Source of the DNA: Bursaphelenchus xylophilus
Lineage: Eukaryota; Nematoda; Chromadorea; Rhabditida; Aphelenchoididae
NCBI GenBank assembly: GCA_904066235.2
Contig: CAJFCV020000005.1
Location: forward strand, 12,209,501 to 12,273,500
Length of the DNA stretch: 64,000 bases
Direction of reading: 5' to 3'
Shown here: positions 11,021 to 22,146 of the stretch, piece after piece
Numbering within the stretch: position 1 is the stretch's first letter
Layout: every line of letters begins with the position of its first letter
Made by a program: the position numbers and the translations under genes
The notes under the pieces: generated by a model
Databases searched by the model: none
What the model was told of the DNA's origin: nothing
What the model saw: the letters and a program-made list of their open reading frames with translations, nothing else

Positions 11021-12351
11021 ACTCTAATTTTACCCTCGCAGAGCCACGAAGTTGCGTAAAAACAAAAAAATTGCGAAAAGAAAGTCGACTTGCTCCGCTC
11101 CGACCCGGAGCTAATATTTCGAATCAAAATCACTCACCCCAGCCAACCCTAATTTACCCCGCCCCCTTAGAATGGGGCATTCCGCTTTCTTCCTCTGTCT
11201 TCTCTTCCGGTCTCTCGCTCTCCGCTCTTTCTCGCATTTCGAAACTTGCGTAAAAGCAAAGGAATTTCCCTCTCTCGCTCTCCGCTCTCTCTCGAAATTC
11301 GAACTTGCGTAAAAGCAAAGGAATTTCCCTCTCTCGGCCATCGATCTCGCACAAAAAATTCAAAGTCCACCGCTGTTGGGGACGACTCGGCTCGGCCTCC
11401 GGCCTCGCCGAGTCGTATTTTAGGAAATGAAAGTGGTTTCTGGACCGGTTTTTCACGCTGAACACGATGGTCCAAGTCTCGATTCACGAAATTTGAATTT
11501 AGCGGCCGCAGGGCAAATTTTCGGCCGAACCGCCCACTTTTGGCCGAAATTTGGCCAGTGCTCGCTGAATTCGAAAGCGATTTGGCTGAAATTTGGCACG
11601 ATTAAAGCTTGTGGAATTTGTCGAAAATTGACCCGAGCCGAATTTTGAATTTTACACTTTTGCCCTCGGGGCGTATTTAGTTCGCTGAAAAAATTTAATT
11701 TTGGTCTGGACGGTCGTATTTTAGGAAAAGTCGGAGTTGCGCACATGAATATTACCTAAAATTTGATTCTGCGTCGAATGGTACCAAGATCGTGTCGATA
11801 GCTCCACTGGCAGCCGAGTTCTGGAAGGGCGGATCCAGAAAATTTCGAATTTTTGCCTTTGTCGCTAGGCGGGCGGGGTAAGATGGTCGTATGTTGGGAG
11901 GTGAGAGTTGTTTCTAGGGCAGTTTGAGGTGCTGATTACGGGGCGAATCTCGAAAATCCGAAAAATTTGAAGTCCGAGCCCTGAGGGCGGATTTTGTGCA
12001 AAAAATCCCGAAAATTTTGCGCCAACAGTTTGATCTGACTTCCGGCAGGGTCCCAGTAGCCGAAAAAATTCCAGCGATAGCTGAGACTAATAGCTATGTC
12101 GCTGTGGAGCCGGATTTTTGAATTTCGATCTAGTTTTCCAGAAAAAAATTCCGGAAAATTTCGACTTTTTTGGGAAATTTCGGAAAATCTCGAATAGCTA
12201 AAATACGAAATACGACACAGTAACGCAATACATGGTTCTAGGGTATATCAGGCATGCTGAATCAGAATCCGTTGTCAAAATCCAGAAATTCCGTCATCTT
12301 GATGGTGAAATCTGGAAAAAACCGAAAAATGCCGAAAATCGCTTATAACTT

Positions 12352-12363
12352 TCGACCGGTCGA
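12352..12363. promoter_or_regulatory. Palindromic TCGACCGGTCGA site near the 5' end (N1)
   Basis: A perfect 12 bp palindrome lies 390 bp inside the unit's 5' end. It is followed by the conserved module ATAATTGT...TTCAGAAG...TTAGAATTT. The same site recurs at nearly the same distance in every complete unit. Confidence 0.6.
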
Positions 12364-13132
12364 TAATTGTAAATTGTAAGTGGGCTTCAGAAGTCTTAGA
12401 ATTTTGTCTAGAATACGATTCAATCAAAAAATTCCGGAAAATCGGACGTATATGCTGGAGACCCTCAGGGCATATATGACGAAATTTCGAAAAAACGCAA
12501 AGTTCCGTCACGAATTGCACATGAACATGATGTAAAAAGCTCGGAAACTTTTCTCTGTAAGAAAAAAGTTACAGCCAATCTAAAAATAAAAAATCTCACT
12601 TTCAAACGCCTGCAGTTCCCGCCAAAATCGGCGAAAAGTGAATTTTGAAATGCCAAAAGTCTTAGAATTTTTTGCTCTACCGCCATGCCAAATTTCAAGT
12701 CGATAAGTCAACGTCTTCGATTTTTTACCTTTCTCTCTTATAGTATCTTTCGACAAGCCCCCGCTTCGCGGGGCCTTGACGTCGCTGTGCGCGCAAAGGT
12801 TGCCCCTGCACAGTGTCGCTGATCGCGCACTACCTCTGGAGTCGCTGGCCCCGCTTCGCGCGGCCAGAAAAACGCGCTAACGCGCGTTCTACTTACTCAA
12901 GCCCGACAGTTATGGTCAGGTAAAGGCCGCGCGCCAGCGCAACGTTTCATCAGCTAAAGGCCGCGCGCCAGCGCTACCTTCCATAAGTTTACTTTGTATT
13001 CATTGACCGGCTCTTGGTGAAAAGCCTCCCCGCCACGTCAAGGCGGCCGGTCTTCGGGGAAGTGGTGTTATTTTTTTTTGGAAAAAATAACAAAACCTTT
13101 GCCCTTCTCTTTTTATGACTTTCAATTACTGT

Positions 13133-15037
13133 TTATTTCCCAGCAGGTTTCTGAGGGTATTTCGACTTCTGATTCTCGTAAATTGTATCGAGATCGCGCA
13201 GGAACTTTGTGACTTCGCCGTAAACCACATTATCAATCTCGTCCGTATTCACGTGAGAGTATATGTGGATGTCGGCGGCCCTTCGTGTGCGACTGAGCGA
13301 CACATATGTCTGGCCGTGACTAAACACCGGATCGTCCAAGTATAGTCCAACTACGTTCAAGGTTTGCCCTTGAGCACGATTAATGGACATTGCGAAGGCC
13401 AATTGCAATGGGAATTGATAACGCGTAAAGCGTATTCCTGCTCTGGCGTCTTTTCGAGGACGATAGTCAAATCGACTTCTGGCAATAAGGGCTATTTGCC
13501 CGAGATTGCCGTGAGGGTCGATCTTCTGACATTCGACCAAGTCGTTGTGCAAGGCAACGACCCGCATTCTGGTTCCGTTCGAGAAACCTGTGCGGACTGA
13601 TAAGTTTTTACGTAGAATGACATCTACTCCGACTTTCAGTTTCAACTCTCCGGGAGGCATATTGCCGTCATTAACCTTGCAAATTTGCTCCTGCATTGCC
13701 TCGATCACTGTGTGATCGAAGTTACTGACATCGTCAGGATTCGGAGTGTTCACCGAGACGTACACTTGCTCCTTCCCCGGGAAGCGGTCAAGAATCTCTG
13801 TGTTCAGATTCGTTACAGTCTGAACTCGAGGGGCTAATATCGCCATTCCGGTTGGTCTTGTCTCGAGAGTCATCTGTAGATGACTTTCGGGGAAGACAGC
13901 CTCAATCATGTCTTGCGGACTTGTATGATTGTGAATGTCTGGATGCAACTTGTGTCTAATCGAGAAGGCGGTCACTCTTGAAGCAAACTTTGTTCCTGAG
14001 CCAATTTCTTGGAGAAACTGTCTGTAGCTCCTTTCATCAGCTCTTGTTCTGTGATTTTGCTTCAGAACAATGTATTGCATTTCAGCTTTTTTAGAGATCA
14101 GTGACCTGTTCCATTCTTCGCCGATCCTGAGATCTGGGCAAACGGGCAGTATTTGTTGGTAATCTCCTCCGTAGAGGATGACCAACTGCCGATCAATATC
14201 GCCTGGCCTGCGAACATGGCGCAACAGACGCTGCAAGTAATCGTACATGTTAATGTGCAATTGACTTGCTTCGTCAATGATCAAAAGACCAAGTTGACGA
14301 ATACGCTGGGCCCTGGAGTCTTCGTACTTTAGAGTAGGAAGAGTGTCCGGGGTGAGATCAAGTGGAGCCCACAACAGATTATGGAGGGTCATTCCACCGG
14401 GCAGCAAGTTAGCCGCTACTCCGGTTGTAGCGGTGGCCGCGTATTTGATGCCATTCTCGGTGCAATAATTTGCGAGTTCAGTGTACAGGGTTGTTTTCCC
14501 TGTACCGCCTGCGCCATGTATAAAGAATTGACGATGGGGCATCGCCTTATTCTTTAGCCCGAGTTCCATCGCCTTGGTTATAGTATCAAAGGCGTATTGT
14601 TGGTCGTCTCCGAGGACTACCTTTGGCTTAGGAGGTTCTGGAGGACGCTCAGTCGTTTCGAACTCCCCAACGAAAAGATCCACGTCTTCACCGTGGACAT
14701 CAGGGTCATATGCTCCATCCAAGGGTGGTAAATTGAAGGATTCATACTTCCCACCCATATTGGAGATGTAATAGCTTAGGAGCTCCAAGGCTCTGCGCTC
14801 TTGCCTTTCCCTGATTTCAGCATCAGGCATGTTGGGCCTGTGGAATGTCGGCATCATCATGTGGATCTTATAGTCGTTCCACAATTGAAGCTGATCTTCA
14901 ATAAGTTCACCGGCCTCGATGAGGACTTGGGCAAACAGAAACACGAAGTGTTTGCAGGTGCGTCCACGGGCTTGGTCGAGGGCTTGTCGCCAAAGAACAT
15001 CCGAGTGGAAAAGTCCTCGGGCCTGAGCAGCCTCCAA
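13133..15037 (-). pseudogene. Helicase part of a deleted Helitron transposase (A1)
   Basis: The 635-codon open frame corresponds to the last ~635 residues of the FL1 protein. Walker A (HGAGGTGKTT), Walker B (LLIIDEAS), GGDYQQILPV, QNHRTRADE and the C-terminal INRAQGQTLNVVGLYL to QTYVSLSRT motifs are all intact. There is no ATG at its front; the frame opens straight from the deletion junction near 15058, and the first in-frame start-like codon is TTG. The upstream N-terminal fragment reads into it in another frame, so a normal full protein is not made. Translation of a helicase-only product from an internal ATG is possible but unproven. It is nearly identical to A2, with a few substitutions (for example K for N in the GTNFAS segment). 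Confidence 0.8.
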
Positions 15038-15804
15038 AAATGTGGCGTAAATGTGGCCTCTACATCTAGTTTCAAATTAGGATTTGTTTCAATCAAGTCC
15101 TCAAATTGGAATGAATCCATACTTTGGGAGAGACTTTCGACATCCTCTAACTGTTCTGTGCGATGATCTTGCTGTTCAACCTGAACAGAAGTCTTTACAG
15201 ATGGCTGACAGTCTTGTGTTTTAGACAGCTGCGACTTTCTCTTTCGGGAAGCAAACCCCATGCCTTTTGAAGCCCGTTTTGTTCGGGATTTTCCTTCAGA
15301 TGTCGGAGCAGAGTGACATTTCTGAAGTGGCAATGACTCGGCTTTTTTGCTGGACTTGTCAACTTGTGAGGGGTTCCTTTTACCGCCTCCACGACATGCC
15401 TCAACGTAACGCTGGCAGGGGTTGGCAGGAATACTGCCGTTTTCAAGCAGTGTCATCTGCTTAGTCTCAGCGTAAAGCTGGCAAAGATTGGCAGGAATGT
15501 TGCCGTTTTCAGGCAATTTCATCTGCTTTGCAGGAATATTGCCATTTTCAGGCAATTTCATCTGCTTTGCAGGAATATTGCCATTTTCAGGCAATTTCAT
15601 CTGCTTTGCAGGAATATTGCCATTTTCAGGCAATTTCATCTGCTTTGCAGGAATATTGCCATTTTCAGGCAATTTCATCTGCTTTGCAGGAATATTGCTC
15701 TCAGGCAATTTCATCTGCATCCGTTGCGGGAATTTATGCATCCGCCTATTAGTAGTAGTAGAAGTAGTAGTAGTAGGAATACGAATATAATTTTGGCAAG
15801 GCAT
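14857..15804 (-). pseudogene. N-terminal fragment of the deleted transposase (A1)
   Basis: Starting at the ATG at 15804 (MPCQNYIRIP), the frame runs through a 13-residue tandem repeat, then RGGGKRNPSQ and the segment EDVESLSQSMDSFQFEDLIE, which matches FL1 (EDVESLSKSMDSFLFEDLIE). After DVE the deletion junction (about 15058) shifts the frame, and about 67 unrelated residues follow before the stop at 14857. The protease domains, zinc motif and Rep domain are missing. The same junction occurs in A2. Confidence 0.75.
15486..15718 (-). repeat. 39 bp coding minisatellite (A1)
   Basis: About six tandem copies encode KQMKLPENGNIPA-type repeats near the protein N-terminus. The last copy is shortened by 6 bp. 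In FL1 and FL2 the same position is taken by a different repeat. Confidence 0.85.
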
Positions 15805-15939
15805 CGAAAAAAAATATTTCGAAGCGAAGTTCAAAATGAAGAAAATTTTCGAATCGAAATTCACGAAAAAAATCCGATTCGAAAAAAAATAGTAGCGCGC
15901 GAAAATAAAAGTTTTGAGTCAAAGCTCAATTAGCCAGTG

Positions 15940-16165
15940 AAGCAAAGTTCACTTGAAAATCCTTCTGCGAAAGATAACATATTTCCAACCGAACGCGCAT
16001 CAACGATTTCCTTGCGAAGCGAAGAAATGGGGAGGAAAAACGAAGAGAGCGAGAGAAACGCGCGCTATTTCTCGCTCTCTCTGCCTCTCAGCGCCCTCTC
16101 TCGGTTTCGCGCTCTCTCGCTCTCTCTCTCTCTTTTTCGCGTGTCCGATCTGGCAAGTTAAGCAA
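15940..16165 (-). promoter_or_regulatory. GA/CT-rich promoter-like block upstream of the transposase (A1)
   Basis: Read on the - strand, this block is rich in GAGAGAG and GCGCGAAA runs and lies about 140-360 bp upstream of the ATG at 15804. Equivalent blocks sit in FL1, FL2 and A2 although the flanks have diverged. Similar CT/GA-rich motifs are common in nematode promoters. No TATA box is obvious. Confidence 0.45.
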
Positions 16166-16486
16166 CTTTACAAAAAAGATGTCGCAATAAGCTGGAAATG
16201 ATCAAATAATTAAAATATAATTAATTTATGATATTTAGAAAAAAAAATCAAAATTTTATATGCAATTTGAAGCGAGTTAAATCAAGAACAAATTTATATT
16301 GTACATGAGGAAATTTGAGAAAAAAATGTTTTTAATGAAAGAATAGGCACGAATCAAATAGAAAATATTGTAGTAAATTAAATTTGTGATTTTTTGAGAC
16401 CATTCCGATCCATTTTTATGCGAAATGACCGAAGTTACAGCCGAAAAAAAATTACATTGTACTTGACCTAGAAAATCGCGAATAAC

Positions 16487-17212
16487 TTTCGACCGGTCGA
16501 TAATTGTCAATAGCAAGTTGGGTTCAGAAGGCTTGGATTTTTGCGCAGAACACGATGCAATCAAAAAATTTCCGAAAATCGAAAGTAGAAAGAAGTTACA
16601 GCCAAAACAAAATTTATATTGTACTTGCGAATAACTTTCGACCGGTCGATAATTGTCAATAGCAAGTTGCGTTCAGAAGGCATGGAATTTCACGCAGAAT
16701 AGGACGAATTCAAAAAATTTGCGAAAATCGAAAAAAATTTTCCTAACTTTCGACCGGTCGATAATTGTCAATAGCAAGTTGCGTTCAGAAGGCATGGAAT
16801 TTCAGGCAGAATAGGATGAATTCAAAAAATTTGCGAAAATCGAAAAAAATTTTCCTAACTTTCGACCGGTCGATAATTGTGAATAGCAAGTTGCGTTCAG
16901 AAGGCATGGAATTTCACGCAGAATAGGATAGAATCGAAAAATTACCGAAAATCGAAAAATTTTTTCCTAACTTTCGACCGGTCGATAATTGTCAATAGCA
17001 AGTAGGCTTCAGAAGTCGAAGAATTTTGCGCAGAACACGATGCAATCAAAAAATTTCCGAAAATCGCACGTATAAAGAAGTTACAGGCAAATGAAAATTA
17101 TATTACACATGGCAATTGAGATAAATTTTGAATTTCGCTGATGTCAGGAGGGTTCCGGTCGGCTTCAGCCTTCGACTGAAGCCTCCCGGAGCAACAGGCG
17201 AGCTGGCTCGCA
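16487..17212. repeat. TCGACCGGTCGA module array (A1)
   Basis: Five copies of a ~112-115 bp module, each starting with the palindrome and continuing ATAATTGTCAATAGCAAGT, lie at about 16488, 16637, 16750, 16862 and 16976. A degenerate copy of the CTCCGGTCGGCTCCAG hairpin repeat follows at about 17150-17212. No coding potential is seen between the transposase promoter and the accessory gene. Confidence 0.7.
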
Positions 17213-17399
17213 TTGAAAAACCGACCGAGTGAATATTGTACACGTGCTGTTCTACCACAATGTTCCTTTCATTATTCAAATGCCAAGAAGTTAACTAATT
17301 AGTACACACAAAGATTGAGTGAAACAAAACAATTTATTTAACTTAAAACCAAAACAATACTATTCATTCAAACAAACAATACTATCTTTTCAAACAATA

Positions 17400-18547
17400 T
17401 TAGTCAACTTTCCTTTGTGGCATTTTTTTTTTGATCTCTTCTCTAAGAGTGACGACATTCTTCTTCTTGGGTTCATTGAGTTGCTCCAACTGAAGTTCTC
17501 GAAGCCTTCTCTTCTCCGCCTTCCGTTGGTCTCTGCGTTCGCGGCGTTCTTGCTCTTCTTGGAGCTGCTGGCGGAGGTTCTCCTGGTTCTCATGGGATTT
17601 TTGGAGTTGACGCTCAAGTCTTCTAATTTTTGCTCTGATTGCGGCATCGGCATTCTCTTGGTCCCGCTTTTTGGAAAGCTCAAGGGCGTTGAGGGGTGGC
17701 TCGTGACTCATAACCGTGTCTTCTTCAGCAACAACCGGCCCATTGATTTTCGGGTCACCCAAGACAACATCCGCCTCAACGAAGGCAATATCCGGCTCAT
17801 CCGCAATATGAGGCGGGGTCTGACATTCGCTTTGATCCACATCTTGTGCCGTGAAATCAGAGTTGATTTTCTCGTTCTCGACTCTGAAGAAGAACAAAAC
17901 AATAACACAACGAAAGGTCATGAAACAACTGAAAAAGCATTGCAAAACTTACTGGTTCACCTCGTTGGGAGGGGAGATCGGGATGGGAACGACATCGGTA
18001 ATGGCGCCGGAGATGGCAGGGACGGAAGATCTCGATCCATCACGCCACCTGAAACAAAATTACTATTAATTGAAAATGAATCTGCTGACAACAAAAAGCT
18101 GTCTATAACGAATGTCCGATCTATAAAAAAACAACTTACTGTCTTGATCTAAACGTCCCTCTTCTATTGTGCCAACCCCCACGCTTTCCTCGGCCACCGC
18201 TAGAGTGGCCTCCAACCGTGTGGACCACGACTTGTTTCATGATCTTTACGTGTTGAAACTAAACAGAGTCAGATTACCCCAAGTACGACGCTCACATTTT
18301 CTTTGAACAAACGTGACTCATAAAGGAAGTATCAATTGTCGAAAATTTTAGCAATGTTGTAAAGTTTTCGCTTGCTTTTCGAAAATCTCGGTTGCTTCTG
18401 CAAAGCGCGAGGTAGGATTTTGGTTAATCTGTTTAAAAAAAGTCTCCGAATTATTATATGTGCCAAATTTCATCAAAATCTGAGCGTCGAACTCACCCCC
18501 CTCCCCTCCCTGTAAAACTTTCAAAGAAATCAAAAACTCACATTCAT
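17400..18547 (-). CDS. Helitron accessory protein, RGG-box and coiled-coil type (A1 form, 234 aa)
   Basis: Four exons join in frame with consensus splice sites: 18542-18547 (ATG AAT only), 18140-18258, 17953-18048 and 17400-17883. The product begins MNFQHVKIMKQVVVHTVGG, continues with a GGRGKRGGW basic stretch, a VVPIPISPP motif, an acidic middle, and a long charged helix with heptad-like pattern (RRLERQLQKSHENQENLRQQ), ending VVTLREEIKKKMPQRKVD. I recognise no named family. The start, the RGG stretch, the PISP motif and the C-terminal VTL-x-E-x-IK-x-K motif are shared with the FL1/FL2 gene. An RNA- or DNA-binding role is inferred from composition only. A possible poly(A) signal (AATAAA on the - strand) lies near 17337. 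Confidence 0.75.
18335..18515. mobile_element. Fragment of the CAGGGGAAGTACTCC MITE inside an intron (A1)
   Basis: This stretch resembles the reverse complement of part of the element at 5627-6073: AAATCTCGGTTGCTTCTGCA here against TGCAGAAACAACCGAGATTT there, plus a shared GCCAAATTT...GAGCGTCG end. It sits in the intron between the two-codon first coding exon and the second exon. FL1 and FL2 lack it. Confidence 0.55.
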
Positions 18548-18589
18548 TTGACTTTGATCAGTTTTATCGAGATTCAAAAGCGGCTCTGT

Positions 18590-19616
18590 AAAAAAATAAA
18601 AATAATTAAAAAAATTCAAAAATAAGTCCGTTTTCTGAAAGAAAAGAAGAAAACGGGGGTAAAATGGTTGGGAAAAGCTTGGCAAAGCTTTGGCCGAGGT
18701 GTATTAAAAGTTTTGTCGACGTTTTGTCGAACTTTTTGCCCAGTTTTCACCTTATTTTAGGCGGCAAAAGGGTTTACCCAAGAGCCGCCTAAAATAAGGT
18801 GAAAACTGGGCAAAAAGTTCGACGAAACGTCGACAAAACTTTTACTACACCTCGGCCAAAGCTTTGCCAAGCTTTTCCCAAACATTTGACACCCACTTTC
18901 TTCTTTTCTCTCAGAAAAGTTACTTATTTTTGGGATTTTTTGAAGTTTTACCTATTTTTGAGAATTTTTTAAATTTTTCGGTGTTCAAGGGGAAGAAAGT
19001 AGGTGTGAAATCTTTGATAAAAGCTTGACAAAGGCTTGGCGGACGTTTGGCCTCCACTTTTTGCCCAGTTTCGACCTTATTTTAGCCGGCAAAAGGGTTT
19101 ACCCAAGAGCCGCCTAAAATAAGGTGAAAGCTGGGCGAAAAGAGGAGCCAAAGGTCCGCCAAACCTTTGCCAAGCTTTTATCAAACATTTCATACCTACT
19201 TTCTTCCCATTCCTTCCCCTTGAGCACCGAAAAATATAAAAAATTCCCAAAAATAGGTAAAACTTGAAAAAAACCCCAAAAATAAGTAACTTTTCTGATA
19301 GAAAAGAAGAAACTGGGTGTCAAATGTTTGGGAAAAGCTTGGCAAAGCTTTGGCCGAGGTGTAGTAAAAGTTTTGTCGACGTTTCGTCGAACTTTTTGCC
19401 CAGTTTTCACCTTATTTTAGGCGGCTCTTGGGTAAACCCTTTTGCCGCCTAAAATAAGGTGAAAACTGGGCAAAAAGTTCGACAAAACGTCGACAAAACT
19501 TTTAATACACCTCGGCCAAAGCTTTGCCAAGCTTTTCCCAACCATTTTACGCCCGTTTCCATCCTTTCTGCCCCCCCCCTTCACGATCAACAAAAGAAAA
19601 GAAAAAAAAAACATAC
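18590..19616. repeat. Three-hairpin palindromic 5' intron (A1)
   Basis: Three long hairpins are centred near 18775, 19098 and 19428. The first and third are reverse complements of each other, so the whole 1 kb block is itself a palindrome around 19098. Arms share TTTGCCCAG...TTTTAGGCGG segments. On the - strand it lies between a donor (GATTTAG|GTATGT, 19616) and an acceptor (TTACAG, about 18586) just before the ATGAAT exon, so it is probably a 5'-UTR intron. Confidence 0.75.
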
Positions 19617-19756
19617 CTAAATCCTGTCTTGATGGAGCTCGGTCTTGATGAAACCTGGAAAGAACATAATTAAAAATGTAAAAAATTATATAACACGAAA
19701 AAGCACGAAAGAAATTATGCAAAATTACAAAGCTCATGCGGAAAAATGCGGAAAAA

Positions 19757-19855
19757 TAGACTCCCTTTTTTGGGGAAACAAAGCGGTTTGGGGTGCAGGC
19801 TGCGCCCGAGGAACTGCAAATAAATTTTGATAAAATACTTTCAAAACAGCGGGGA
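19757..19855 (-). promoter_or_regulatory. Conserved block upstream of the accessory gene (A1)
   Basis: About 95 bp are almost identical to FL1 38619-38718 although the surroundings have diverged. On the - strand it contains an AT-rich run ending TTTATTTGCAG, then TTCCTCGGGCGCAGCCTG. The run looks like a nematode splice acceptor, possibly for trans-splicing, or a core promoter. Confidence 0.5.
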
Positions 19856-20337
19856 ATGATGAGCTTATCAAAATATGATTGATTTATGATATTTAAAAAA
19901 AAAAATCAAAATTTTATGTGCAACTGGAAGCGAGTTATACCAAAAAAAAAAATTTATATTGTACTTGACCTCGAAAATTGCGAAAATTTGAGAAAAAAAA
20001 TGTTTTAAATGAAAGAAAATGCAGGAATCAAATAGAAAATATTGTAGTAGATTACATTTCTGATTTTTAGAGACCATGCCGATCCATTTATATGCGATTT
20101 GACCGAAGTTACAGCCGAAACAAATTTATATTATACTTGACTAAAACTGCGAATAACTTTCGACCGGTCAATAATTGTCAATAGGGTTCAGAAGGCTTAG
20201 AATTTGACGCAGAATAGGACGAAATCAAAAATTTAGCGAAAATGGAAAAAAAATTTCCTAACTTTCGACCGGTCGATAAATAAAAATTATATTACACTTG
20301 GCGATTGAGTGAAATTTTGAACTTTGCTGATGCAAGT

Positions 20338-21300
20338 AGGGCTCCGGTCGGCTCCAGCCTTCGGCTGGAGCCTCCCGGAGCAGCAAGCGAGCTGGCTCGG
20401 CCTTCGGCCTCGCCAGCTCGCAATAAATTTTTATAAAAATTGTCTGTTTCGCTGTGTGAGTAGGGCTCCGGTCGGCTCCAGCCTTCGGCTGGAGCCTCCC
20501 GGAGCAGCAAGCGAGCTGGCTCGGCCTTCGGCCTCGCCAGCTCGCAATAAATTTTTATAAAAATTGTCTGTTTCGCTGTGTGAGTAGGGCTCCGGTCGGC
20601 TCCAGCCTTCGGCTGGAGCCTCCCGGAGCAGCAAGCGAGCTGGCTCGGCCTTCGGCCTCGCCAGCTCGCAATAAATTTTTATAAAAATTGTCTGTTTCGC
20701 TGTGTGAGTAGGGCTCCGGTCGGCTCCAGCCTTCGGCTGGAGCCTCCCGGAGCAGCAAGCGAGCTGGCTCGGCCTTCGGCCTCGCCAGCTCGCAATAAAT
20801 TTTTATAAAAATTGTCTGTTTCGCTGTGTGAGTAGGGCTCCGGTCGGCTCCAGCCTTCGGCTGGAGCCTCCCGGAGCAGCAAGCGAGCTGGCTCGGCCTT
20901 CGGCCTCGCCAGCTCGCAATAAATTTTTATAAAAATTGTCTGTTTCGCTGTGTGAGTAGGGCTCCGGTCGGCTCCAGCCTTCGGCTGGAGCCTCCCGGAG
21001 CAGCAAGCGAGCTGGCTCGGCCTTCGGCCTCGCCAGCTCGCAATAAATTTTTATAAAAATTGTCTGTTTCGCTGTGTGAGTAGGGCTCCGGTCGGCTCCA
21101 GCCTTCGGCTGGAGCCTCCCGGAGCAGCAAGCGAGCTGGCTCGGCCTTCGGCCTCGCCAGCTCGCAATAAATTTTTATAAAAATTGTCTGTTTCGCTGTG
21201 TGAGTAGGGCTCCGGTCGGCTCCAGCCTTCGGCTGGAGCCTCCCGGAGCAGCAAGCGAGCTGGCTCGGCCTTCGGCCTCGCCAGCTCGCGATAATTTTTC
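20338..21300. repeat. Eight-copy 124 bp hairpin repeat (A1)
   Basis: Eight tandem copies are almost identical. Each has two perfect palindromes: GGCTCCAGCC-TTC-GGCTGGAGCC (10 bp arms) and CGAGCTGGC...GCCAGCTCG enclosing GGCC-TTC-GGCC. Copies are separated by an AT-rich linker (AATAAATTTTTATAAAAATT). The open frames across the array are artefacts of the repeat. Confidence 0.9.
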
Positions 21301-22134
21301 GCTTATGTAAGGAATTCGCACTTTTGGCCGAAATTTGGCCAGTGCTCACTGAATTCGAAAGCGATTGGGCTGAAATTTGGCACGATTGAAGCTTGTGGAA
21401 TTTGTCGAAAATTGACCCGAGCCGAATTTTGAATTTTACACTTTTGCCCTCGGGGCGTATTTAGTTCGCTGAAAAAATTTAATTTTGGTCTGGACGGTCG
21501 TATTTTAGGAAAAGTTGGAGTTTCGCACATGAATATTACCCAAAATTTGATTCTGCGTCGATTGGTACCAAGATCGTGTCGATAGCTCCACTGGCAGCCG
21601 AGTTCTGGAAGGGCGGATCCAGAAAATTTCGAATTTTTGCCTTTGTCGCTAGGCGGGCGGGGTAAGATGGTCGTATGTTGGGAAGTGAAAGTTGTTTCTA
21701 GGGCAGTTTGACGTGGCGATTACGGGGCTTATCTCGAAAATCCGAAAAATTTGAAGTCTGAGCCCTGAGGGCGGATTTTGTGCAAAAAATCCCGAAAATT
21801 TTGCGCCAACAGTTTGATCTGACTTCCGGCAGGGTCCCAGTAGCCGAAAAAATTCCAGCGATAGCTGAGACTAATAGCTATGTCGCTGTGGAGCCGGATT
21901 TTTGAATTTCGATCTAGTTTTCCAGAAAAAATTCCGGAAAATTTCGACTTTTTTGGGAAATTTCGGAAAATCTCGAATAGCTAAAATACGAAATACGATA
22001 GCAAGATACGAAAGGTGGTTCTAGGGTATGTCAGGCATGCTGAATCAGAATCCGTTGTCAAAATCCAGAAATTCCGTCATCTTGATGGTGAAATCTGGAA
22101 AAATCCGAAAAATCGCGAAAATCGCTTATAACTT

Positions 22135-22146
22135 TCGACCGGTCGA
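22135..22146. promoter_or_regulatory. Palindromic TCGACCGGTCGA site near the 5' end (A1)
   Basis: Same site and downstream module as in the other units, 388 bp inside the 5' end at 22534. Confidence 0.6.

Larger units (their letters stand above)
10749..12753 (-). mobile_element. Non-autonomous Helitron unit N1
   Basis: This 2005 bp unit has the same ends as the coding units and no gene. Its left part is the structured 3' end, followed by GA/CT-rich repeats (11200-11345) containing ACTTGCGTAAAAGCAAAGGA blocks, then a GC hairpin (11385-11415). The right ~1.29 kb (11460-12753) is the 5' terminal region shared with the other units. It is the outermost unit and abuts unique host DNA at 10748. The open frames inside are repeat artefacts. 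Confidence 0.8.

Noticed and set aside
15488..15790. + strand repeat peptide FAGILPFSGNFIC, resembling a membrane repeat
   Set aside because: It is the reverse reading of the 39 bp minisatellite, whose - strand frame continues into conserved transposase sequence.
20338..21300. CRISPR-like array of regular repeats
   Set aside because: The linkers are identical rather than unique, the repeats are long double hairpins, and the context is eukaryotic.
20292..21349. Series of identical 67-140 residue open frames
   Set aside because: They arise from the 124 bp hairpin repeat and its palindromes; the same peptide repeats in phase and has no start context or splice support.
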